From contig QANU01046441.1 in NCBI GenBank assembly GCA_003254905.1, positions 110,665 through 174,664 of the forward strand: 64,000 nt of DNA, read 5' to 3'. Each line of letters opens with the position of its first letter. The first letter of the stretch is position 1. This DNA comes from Nissolia schottii (taxonomy: Eukaryota; Streptophyta; Magnoliopsida; Fabales; Fabaceae). Position numbers and translations under genes: made by a program. The notes beneath the pieces are model-generated. The model saw only the letters and a program-made list of their open reading frames with translations, was not told the DNA's origin and made no database searches. Positions 26,780-36,410 of the stretch are shown here, one piece after another.

Positions 26780-29700
26780 TTACATACAAAGTGTCCCCCC
26801 CACCCGATTATCTCCTATGTTTTTTTCCTTCCCCTCCTGCCCAAGGAGCTCTGCCGTGCTAACGTCTGCGTAAGGGCTTTGCTGTAGCCTTCCCTTCCGT
26901 CGCTGTCGGGGTGCAGATTTGGCTTGGGCGACCACCTCTTTGACATCCAAGCCAGAAGAGCTGTCAGGTATTGTGGCCTTTGCAGGCTCGTCTGGCATCT
27001 CAAGGAGCTTTTCTCGCAAACAATTTTGAGTTGACAGCGCCGATGACAACAAAATGTTCTTACGTATTTCTGCGAGCTGTTTATGCATTTAACATAAACA
27101 ATTTAAAAAATTAATGACCGGGTCTTTTTTTTCAAGTGTTTTTAAACAGTTGATAGATATGGTACTTTACATTGTCCCATGTTGGCATGGTCTTGCCGTT
27201 CGGATACAAGATGGATGGGTCCCACATCTTCATCCATTTAATCACAAACAACCCACAATCATAGTTGTAGACACAAATCAAAAATCAAAATCAAGTAAAA
27301 TTAGACTTATAGGGTGAAAGGAACAATTAGGAGTGATGTGTGCCACATACACATTAGGCTGGCCTGGCACATCGATATACTTGATGGGGAAACCGACTTA
27401 CCCTTCGACTGATCGGTGCATGAGCTCCTCAACCACCGTAGACTAATAAAAATAAATAAATAAATAAACAAGCACAAACGTATGCGTGCAAGAACAGACC
27501 AGAATGTACAAACATTATACAACATATTGCACAAACATTATGGACAGAGTGCTCAAACTTTACACACACATTTATCCTAAACAGAACATAAAATAGTTGG
27601 GAGAGAGCACATTACCACATATTGGTCGATGTAGTCCCTTTCCGTGCTCGGACTTCTTGTATACTTCGCATCAAGGACGAAAAGCTTTCGCCTTGGCACG
27701 TCGAGGGCATACAACCACCAGTGCTCTTTATGCACTAGTGGCACAAGGATCTGCAAAATTAGACAAACCATATCAACACATTATTCCCAAAATGCAACCA
27801 ATTAAAACAATATATAAATATAACGCTTACCCATTTCTTCCTTTTGAGCAAGTACTGCTCGAAGTAGATAGCTTCATCCTCATATCTCGAGACTAGCGGG
27901 GTGTACCGTCTGTCCTTGATGAACTGTTCGAGGTTGCATTCGACCAGCGTCGGCTACAGTGTCGAGGAGGAGGAGTAGTTAAAGCAGTGTTGTTTTGAAA
28001 TGGGAAAAGAATTGAGAAGAGAAGATGGGAGGTGGGAGTATACCATCATGTAAGGGGCGATGCAGTAGCAATGCTTCCTGAAGCGCTCGCTGTCAGCGCC
28101 ATTGAAGATGAAGTACGTATAATTCATGAACTGAAACACAATGAAGCACAAACATTATATGGGCTGATATGCAAACTTTATATGAGACCATGCACAAACA
28201 TTATACATTACTAATGAAAACTCACAAAACAAATCACAGACTTGAACATAGATGAAGAGTGTCATATCCCAGTGTCAATATGAGCCCTAAGCCGCATGCT
28301 ACGGGCTTCCCTTCGTGTCAGCCAAACATCCGACCTGTTCATCAAGTTTCCCAACTCGGAGGACTGATCGCTTCTCCTGTCCAGTATCCAGCGGTAAACA
28401 CGGTCTACATACTTCTAATTGTGAGCTTGCTGTGGAGGAGGATCATGTTGGGAAACAGATGGCGTTTGAGGCGGCGTTTCGATCCCCAGGTCGAAGCTTG
28501 GCGTTGTAGCGGTGGATGGCTACTCAACACTCCTGAGTGAGTTGGTGGGGGTGTGATTACCACCAATGGGGTGACAATGGGCTGGGGGTTGGATCACGTT
28601 CGAGCGATGGCGTGGCGAGGTGTGTGCCTATTTGTGTTAACCCCAGTGAGAATGACGGGGTCGAGTCATCAGCATCACCAAAGAGGATGTCTCACATGAC
28701 CGCTTGCACAATATTGTCAAGTGATTGCTCACCAGCAATGTTGCCTTCCACGCCATCGTGTTGTGGACTGCAAATAGAAGATAAATAATGGCAGATAGAC
28801 AGTATGCAAACATTATGCAAACATATGCATAAACATTATAAGCACACAAGCGTAAACTTTATTGAATACTAGGATGTATTTGCCTGTCCACAACAATGGT
28901 TGGACTGAACAACATGAGAGCAGCCATGTTGACCTCTGCAGCCAGCGTTGCATCATGTTGCAGCGGGGCTTCTTCATTGGTAGCAGCCACGTTGGCCTCT
29001 ACAGTCGGCGTTGTATCATGTTGCAACGAGGCTTCTTCATCGGCATCTGGCTCGCCATGTTGTGTTAGTAACAACATGCCACGACAAACATCGACGGTTG
29101 TTGTGGCAGCTTCGTCGTCAAAGTTAGTGTGGGATTTGGGGAAGGATGCAACGATTTGCTTCTTGACAAGCCTATGTCGCTTGTAGACATTCTTCACCAG
29201 CCCCCTCACTACTTTCTTTTTTGTTTGCCATCTCCGGCGTGCCCTCCAGCGTACCATCCGGCTTGCCCTTGGTCTTCTTGGGCCTTCGGGGAACAACATT
29301 CACCATTCCCTGACATATAAATCAGCAAATGAACTGTTAGGGAGCTATTGAGAACAATCATAACATAAAATAGTCATGTATAAACGTGCTTACCACCGCG
29401 CTACTCCTCTCCACCTTTACCATCTCCTTCATTCGGACATATTTCCAATACCTGATCCACGACGGGAGTAGATCGTCGTGCAGGTTAAATGGCCTGAATT
29501 TTTTTGTGTGGAAGTACAGGACTTTATAGAGGAAAGGGAGAGTGTTAGTGACATACATTACACATGGAAGATAAATGCACAAACACAGCAACACATGCAA
29601 GCTTTATATGACATATGCTCAAACTTTATGATCAGAGTACAAAAGGATGGACAAACAATAATATTTAAAAAGGATGGCATGCAAATGATAGCTGAGTGCA

Positions 29701-30676
29701 CAAACTTTACAGCAACAGATATGCAAACTTTATATAACATATGCTCAAAATTTATGATAGAGTACAAAAGGATGACAAGCATATTACCTCCAACACATAT
29801 AGGCAGTCGCTGATTGTCTTCAGCTTGTTTTTCCGGTATTGCCAGATACCATTGACGATGCATTCGTGGATGTATTGACACCAGTTGTAACGTTGTAGTT
29901 GGTCTACATCCACGATTGCCACGAGGTACGCCGACTTTGAAATTGGACATGTGTTGGGACACAAAAAGCATTTTAATGCAGCCATTAAAAATGCTCGCCG
30001 GAAGGTGGGCCCAATGGGATTTTCCCGCACCATCGTCATGAGTTGGTCGATGGTTTGCTTCCTGAATAGGGCCAGCAGTGCAAAATGCTCGAGCCCGATC
30101 TTGGTGAATTGCGCCCTTGCACAAAAGATGTGTTAGCATGGTTAGAATCGACGATGTTTGATAGTACTAGAAGATATATGTATAGATATAAAAAAACATA
30201 TACATATATATATATATGTGTGGACAATTTACCATGGAATGGTAGGCCCAACGTTGCGTCAATCAGCTCGGTCTTAACATCTACCCTCCCGAATGAAGTG
30301 TTAAGATAGTGACCCTTAAGGTCATAGGAGTCGGCCAAGGCAAGCATCAAAGGGTGGTCTACTTGACCACCCTCTATGTCCAGCAATGTGCTGAAACCCA
30401 TTAATACAACATCCTCCTGCTGTTCGCGGGTCAATGAGGCACAGAGTTTTGCCAATATCTTGGTTGAGCATCGCGTCTCGACCTTGCACTGCACAAATTC
30501 AAAAACAACAGATTGACATAGTTTTCACATAATTAAACGAATTAGATGGAGGAATACTTGTTAGGTTTTACCCTTCTGTTCTCGTTGTCGTCGTGTGGGA
30601 GGTTTGTCAACACCAAGGCCTTTCCGGTATGCTTGGCCACTGCTTTTCCCTTGGTTGATTGTCTTGAAGTAGCCAT
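26780..30676 (-). pseudogene. Degenerate Ulp1/SUMO-protease-like gene of a mobile element
   Basis: Minus-strand coding blocks are separated by introns. Exon 1 30572-30676 (starts MATSRQSTKGKAVAKHTGKA). Exon 2 30233-30488 (RCSTKILAKL... SLTREQQ). Exon 3 29788-30115 (HFALLALFRKQTIDQL...). Exon 4 29394-29521. A long block runs near 28865-29309. Then blocks with TPSFSLGLTQIGTHLATPS, SFDLGIETPPQTPSVS, YVDRVYRWILDRRSDQSSEL and NYTYFIFNGADSERFRKHCY. The C-terminus has the C48 protease pattern: catalytic His in KEHWWLYALD, Asp in KLFVLDAKYT, and Cys in NYDCGLFVIKWMKMW (Cys codon 27255-27257). It is broken: TGA within AVM*DILFG near 28695, TAG after PPPQQAHN, and exon 2 to exon 3 joining out of frame by one. 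It would be a SUMO/ubiquitin-like protease homologue carried by a transposon. Stop at 26780. Confidence 0.7.
27115..27771 (-). other. Ulp1 (C48) catalytic core segment
   Basis: Within the pseudogene, this part holds the recognisable protease triad: His followed by WWLY, Asp in FVLDAKY, and Cys in YDCG. The blocks around it read LVPLVHKEHWWLY, ERDYIDQYVV, VEELMHRSVEG, GFPIKYIDVPGQPN and MWDPSILYPNGKTMPTWDN. The oxyanion residue (usually Gln before the Cys) is not clearly visible; an Asn two residues before DC (NYDC) could stand there or the splice junction may be eroded. The acceptor before the Cys exon is not a clean AG. Confidence 0.6.
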
Positions 30677-31060
30677 TTCTACAACAAGGAACAATCAACA
30701 TCATCAAATCAATTCAAGCAAGAGTGCTCAAACATTATACAATGTAATGTGCAAACATTATAAGTTGGGATGTGCAAACATTATGTGAAAGATGACCAAA
30801 ATAGTAACACATTATCATAACTTTGTCCAAAGCACTTAACAAAATCGAGCAAGAGTGCTCAAACTTTATAACAAGGTATGTGCAAACATTGTGTACAAAA
30901 TGTGCAAAATGTGCAAACATTAACACGTTATCAGAATCTTGTCCAAAGGGGAGTGCAAGTAACAGACAGACAGAGTGCTCAAACATTATGTGTATAATGT
31001 GCAAACATTATAGGCAAAAAATGCAAACATTATACTCAGTAATTTTTACAAACAAAAAAA
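27490..31060. repeat. Dispersed triads of a TGCAAACATTAT-like motif
   Basis: Groups of about three same-orientation copies, spaced roughly 20-25 bp, occur at about 27500-27560, 28150-28210, 28800-28860, 29590-29640, 29695-29760, 30725-30785, 30855-30925 and 30975-31035. Copies read GTGCAAACATTAT, GCACAAACATTAT, GCTCAAACATTAT or the same with CTTTA. They fall in introns or 5' of the first exon of the Ulp1-like gene, and not in the readable coding blocks. Confidence 0.85.
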
Positions 31061-31231
31061 AACCTTGTTGAATCCTTCTTTTCAAACGAAATGCTCTCGA
31101 AACAAAAGATGAACAAAGGTAGACGGATTCCAAATCGACAAACAAACCCTAATACCAACATTATCCACACTACAGATGCAAAAACCCTAGAGAACAGTTG
31201 CGAGAACACAAACAATGTGAGGTGCAAGCAA

Positions 31232-31254
31232 TACACACACACACACACACACAC
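31232..31254. repeat. (CA)n microsatellite
   Basis: About 11 CA units lie upstream of the Ulp1-like gene, inside the mobile element. Confidence 0.95.
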
Positions 31255-31747
31255 TATACAAGCATTATACAAGCATCACAGAACAGATTAACTGATTTCT
31301 TCGAAAAAAGAAAGATCTGTGTTCAGGCGAAATGCATTTAGTGAAACACAAAAGGAAAAGCGAACGGAGAAAGTAAAACCTAAGCAGTGTTCGATGCACT
31401 CACCAGTATTCGAGGTCGTTCTTTCTTCTTCGGTGGCTTTTCTTGGAGGAAGTTTGCGTAGAGAGCACAACGAACTCGCGGAGAACGAAGCTTGTGCGGA
31501 GAAGAGAGTGAAGAACGAAGAAGTGTGAAGAACGAGTGAAGAACGAAGAGGACGAAAAAGAAGAATTGAGAGGGAGGAAGTTGAAACGAAATGGAATGTA
31601 AGCAGGAAGCGTGGCTTCCCGCACTTTTTGGTGAGAGTGGGGGAGATAGTGGATGAGTTTGTTATTGTATGGGGCCCACAATATTTCAATACTGATGTAT
31701 GTATAGTGTATGGAATAAGGGTGTACATGTAGCAGAATTGTTTAACT

Positions 31748-34201
31748 TCTGAGTTCTAACTACGTGTAACAGCTCAACTAATTTGCATGAATAATAATAA
31801 AGCATTTTAACTATTTAGCTTAATTATCCTTCTGATGACTACATGAAGACACCTTGCAATATTGGAGGGCAAAATAGGAAGAAAAGAGAACATTATTGCC
31901 AAGTGTCATTCATAGGCATAATTGGGGGATAATTAGGTTAAATAACTAGGACCCTTTAGCATTTCTCAATACTTAGCTTAGTAATTACAATGTGGATGCA
32001 CTGTTATGCATACAGTAGCAGTTACAATTATTCGTGGTTAAAGGAATGCTTTTTAGGACTGAGTGCATGTTGGTGCTTGTTAAGGGCTGTTGCTTTAAAT
32101 TGATTGAAGTGAACTGCCAATCCGCGTATCTCCTCAATATCTGGGAACATGGAAGAGTGGGTTAAGCATCTATGTTGGTTCATCTGTTGCAAAAGTTTGG
32201 TTCGTGACATGTGAGTGCGATAATGTTGATACTGTCTTTAACTGGTATAGGTCAATGAGAGCATGGATTTTGGTATTTGTAGAGGCTATTATGCATCATG
32301 GACATCCTGTTGGGCGATTGAAAGTTGAAATTAATCATTTTAGGTTTGTGTCACAGCACTTTAGTGTCCTGTGCTTAAGTGGAAATAATGATGTGATGGC
32401 ATGAAATCTGTGGCACTCATTGCTCACTGATACACATCAATCTTCATGAATTATACCTTCCATTCCACTTCCAGTTCCTATGTTAATAGGGGTTACTAGG
32501 GGTGGGATTTCTACTTTTTCCCATGGCAACAAAAAATCTTTTCTGTATGTGGGTTTTTCCGAGTATTTTATTGTTAGCTATAGTTTTGCTTTTCTCAGTC
32601 AATTCATTAAATCAATTACAGTAACAGTTTTATCCATCAACATATGTGGCCTTGGACTAAAAATTGTGATCTTTCTTTAGAGTTTGGTCACTTGATCAAT
32701 TCACTTGCCTTTATTTTGTTAATATTAATCACTATTGTTGGCATTTTGGTTCTTATTTATAGTGATATATTATATGTCTCATGATCAAGGATATTTAAGT
32801 TTTTTTTCTTGTCTGAGTTTTCTTAATACCTCAGTCTTGTAATTAGTTACTAGTTCTAATTTTATACAAATTTATATTTTCTGGGAATTGATTGGAATTG
32901 TGTCGAAGAAATTTTGTAACAGTTAAGAACTTTAAAAGGGAGATTATTCTCCAGTTCCCCTGTATCTATTGTCAGTTTTCTGGGCATACAAGCTTGCATT
33001 TTGTCTTTGTTGAATTAGTATAAAATCCTCCAGGGCTCTCTATGACATTTGATGACTAAGCACAAGTAGTGTACTCATTATGCATGTAGCTTGTACACAA
33101 AAACAATGATTTTAATGGTGGAGCTAGTTCTGCTGTCCATTCCCATTATATGTACAGATTCATATGGAAAAGTGGTGATATACTTGTCTTGATAATCAGC
33201 ATGTTTGTCGCTAGTAGGCAAATGGCAGACTGGTGAACAAGGCCAAGTTAATTTATATGTAAGGAATGTCTGTGCTTCATACGAAACTAGAGAAAAAGTG
33301 GCATCTCCACAACTTTCACATTGTAGTTATACAACTGTATTCTCTCTGTACGTACGTGCACATGTATGTCCATCTGTATATATTTAGTTATATTTATATT
33401 TTATCTATGTTAGTCAAAATTGTGAGCCATCTATCTTGTAAACATGGATGAGGTTATGTTCCAAAGGAAAAATGATCTGACCTGAAATTGACTAGTGTAA
33501 AATTGACAAAGTCGTGATTTTGTTGTGACAGTATGCGCATGTTCTGAGCTTGAGCTTTGATGATATAAAGTCATTTTTTATGGATTAAACATGCATAAAA
33601 GTTTTTGACATGCTGTGGAACTAATTGCAAATCAGATTTTGGTTCTAAATTTAGCCATTATGATAGTGATAAAGAGGATTTGTGCTGTTGGAAGTGCTTG
33701 GAAAAGGTCCAACATAGATAGCATGGATAAATTTATGGATTGAACTCTTCTTGGGTGGGACTCTGCATGATCTTGCCTTTAAATTTGCCAAGTGTTTAGG
33801 ATTTTAGCTTGGAATTGTGAGATACCTCGTAGCAAAAGATATCCAAGTTTTTTAGTTTTATTTTAAATGGGGGAATGTACTAAAGAATAGGTCGCAATTG
33901 TAGGGTTATTGGTGTGGCAAGAAGAGAGGAAGTGGATTCTCAGATGAGGAATGAAACTGTGAATAATATTTATCAGAGTCAGTCTTTGAGCAAAGAGAAC
34001 ACTTTTTAACTCAAATGTGCAATTACAGATTTATTCATGTGGCATAAAGTGGATCTTGAGTAAAGAATATGTTAAGATATAATACCATTCATTTGTCTCT
34101 ACCTAACAGCCTAAGATTTAGGGAGAGGTGAACCTATAGGTAACAAATGAATGAAGTCTTTGTTAAGTATTCAAGTGTAATTTTCTTGAAGGCAAGTTCA
34201 A
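31748..34201. other. Gene-free T-rich stretch, intron-like
   Basis: Plus-strand DNA here has the T-rich, non-repetitive texture of plant introns or decayed genes, with a small open frame at about 32204-32404. No homology was recognised and no TE end was fixed. Together with the block at 24780-24985 it could be the remains of a gene split by the Ulp1-type element. Confidence 0.3.
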
Positions 34202-34373
34202 GAGAAATTCTTATATGCTCATTGAACACATTTAATACGTGCTCCAAGAACATTATCAATCACTCATTGTTTAGTTTTTATATATTTTTTAAATACTATA
34301 AATCAAAATGATTGGTTGATAATGCTCCTGGAGCACGCATTAAATGTGCGCCTGGAGCATACAAGAATTTCTC
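34202..34373. mobile_element. 172-bp MITE, near-perfect hairpin
   Basis: The left end GAGAAATTCTTATATGCTC and the reverse complement of the right end, GAGAAATTCTTGTATGCTC, match, and the similarity continues about 65 bp inward (CACATTTAAT.CGTGCTCCA.GA). The flanks share GTTCAA. No coding capacity. Confidence 0.7.
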
Positions 34374-35646
34374 GTTGTTCAAATTCAACATGTAGGATAA
34401 ATTGGAATTTCACCATGTTCAAGGTATCAACACTGAAGAATATTACGAATTCTTGAAGGATTACTGACTATTCTAGTTTTAGAAACTTTACCAATCCACC
34501 CAAAAGAGTTTAACCTCTGAAAGTATGTATACTTGCCCAAAATTTCACCCCACAAAGCTATAATCTTCCGATCACGAAAAGAAATATGAGAAAATAGGCT
34601 TTCCGATATACTGTGAAGTTAAAACTTGAAAGGGAACAAATCTGTAGGTACATTTGTTGGGTTTTCGTTTATCTTGTTTGAATGGCTGGTTCAGAATTCT
34701 ATCAAGGTAGCTATGCATGTTGTAGATCAGATTAGTCAGGCCAATTAATGGCTTGGAGATTTCTGAAGATGGCCTGTATTTTTAGGTCAAAGTTCATTTT
34801 AGAGTAACCCCTTTATTATCCTAATGTTTCCTTTCAGAGTTTTTCTCGTTGCTTTTTGTACAAGTGAGTGTGTGAATAGCTTCAATCACAGAACAGGTTT
34901 TCTCATTAGGATATGCTTGCATCGCATGTAGTATTGATCTAGCATATTTCCATCTACTGAAGCTCTATGTTTTTGCATCTAATGATCCTGTTACCATCTT
35001 ATTTGCTTTAATGAAGAAAGAAAAAGCATTATTGTAAGGATATGGGACCATGTCTAAAGTCTATGTAGATATGAATTTATTTACTCGTTTAGAGGTGTTA
35101 AATTTAATTCAAGGAATGTTGAATTGAACAAGAGAATGAAAGTGCAATGGTCCTTCACAAGCTGCTTGCATCACGTGGGGTTCCAAAAGATATCCACTGA
35201 AGATATGGTGGTCACCCACTCACACCCTTGTGTGGTATTTGAAGAAAAATAAGAAGCCTCTCATCACTTCCATCTAGTAAAATTTCTAGTCATAACCCTC
35301 ATTCAAGGTGGACCTCTCAGGATTCACCCTTCACTGTTTCAGCATCTTTTTCTGTGATCTTTAAGTGGCCAACACCATCCATCACAAGGTCATTCTCTCC
35401 AATGGGGACCAACACCAATCACACAAAAGATACGCTTAAACCAACCGCTATACTATTGTTTTTGCTTTAAAATAAAAAGGTATAAGCTAGTCTTGCAAGC
35501 AAGCAATAAATATTGCTGTTCATAATTATGCTCGTGAGTGGCGACATAATTAAAGTCATCTCAACTTTGGTTCAAATGTGAGAAGCCTTAAAAATTCATA
35601 CCCCAAAACGGTCTTTAAAATGCGGAACATTTTGCTCTACTTGTAG

Positions 35647-35776
35647 AGAAATTCTTGCATATTCTTATAGTAAATTTAATTTGTATTTTAAGAACATTAA
35701 TTTTTTATTATTATATATTTTTAAATATTGTAAATAAAAAATAATGATTAATAATACTCTTGTATAAGTTGCGGAA
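35647..35776. mobile_element. Diverged relative of the 34202 MITE
   Basis: It starts AGAGAAATTCTTGCATATTC, as in the 34202 element, keeps the TTTAAGAACATTAAT block and an AT-rich loop, and closes with an inverted arm ending ATAAGTTGCGGAATTT. The right arm is poorly kept, so its end is approximate. Confidence 0.5.
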
Positions 35777-36045
35777 TTTTAAAAGCAAAAAGGTGCATTT
35801 GACCTTATTCTCTCTTTTTCCAATCGGTTCCTCAAATGTCGTCGTGAGCATCTAATGGTCCATTGCGTGAACGATGCATTTTAAACGTGTCAAGTGAAAA
35901 TGGGCCGTATTAAAGCCGAAGTTTGTGGGGGTTCTAATCTCTTCGCTTTTGGGCTGTGCTGCCCAGCCCAACATGTCAAGATCTTTCTGAAAAACAGTTC
36001 CACAATGATGTAGCAAATTTTGAGTAGTTCCAATTGAAACAAAAA

Positions 36046-36260
36046 TGTTACATGTACACTTAATTTTATACACTCATACATACACCATTAATAATGCACA
36101 AACTTTATTCTCATGAGTGTACAAACATTACAAACGTATAGATGATATTCTCAATTATATTTAATTAAGTACACAAACATTACAAACATTAAAACACAAA
36201 CTTTATGTATATAAGTATAGGGTGTATGTATGGTGTATATTTTTTGGTGTACGTGTAGCA
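36046..36260. mobile_element. 215-bp non-autonomous relative of the Ulp1-type element
   Basis: The left end TGTTACATGTACAC and the reverse complement of the right end, TGCTACACGTACACC, match each other and the ends of the 25347-31734 element, continuing through ATACAC.CATACATACACC. Inside are several copies of ACAAACATTA/CACAAACTTTA, the motif of the larger element. It appears to be a MITE mobilised by the same unknown machinery. Confidence 0.65.
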
Positions 36261-36340
36261 GGACTCCTAATGAAAACATTAGTAGTTATTCTTTTATCAA
36301 AAATATTAAGGATTGGTCAGACATTTTATATTTCTTTAAG

Positions 36341-36410
36341 GAGATTCGAACATAACCCCTTGGCACAGGTCAAGGGGGATGTCACTTACTACTAGCTTTC
36401 GGCAAAATCA
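36341..36410 (-). mobile_element. SINE-like fragment
   Basis: On the minus strand a B-box-like GTTATGTTCGAATCTCC follows ACCTGTGCCAAGGGG. This is a common plant dispersed-repeat motif derived from a tRNA promoter. Boundaries are uncertain and there is no tRNA fold. Confidence 0.35.

Larger units (their letters stand above)
25347..31734 (-). mobile_element. TIR-bounded element carrying a Ulp1-like gene
   Basis: The left end TGCTCCATGTATACCC (25347 on) and the reverse complement of the right end, TGCTACATGTACACCC (31734 back), match, and similarity continues through TCCATACAC. Length is about 6.4 kb. Imperfect flanking repeats GTTTTAACT (25330-25338) and GTTTAACT (31740-31747) may be target duplications. 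It carries a decayed minus-strand gene with a Ulp1-type protease end and many copies of a TGCAAACATTAT-like motif. No transposase was recognised. Mutator-like elements with captured Ulp1 genes (the Kaonashi type) are known in plants and are the nearest comparison, but class membership is inference. Confidence 0.6.

Noticed and set aside
31319..31728. Frames on both strands upstream of the Ulp1-like gene
   Set aside because: They lie in the terminal region of the mobile element, are mutually exclusive and show no homology.
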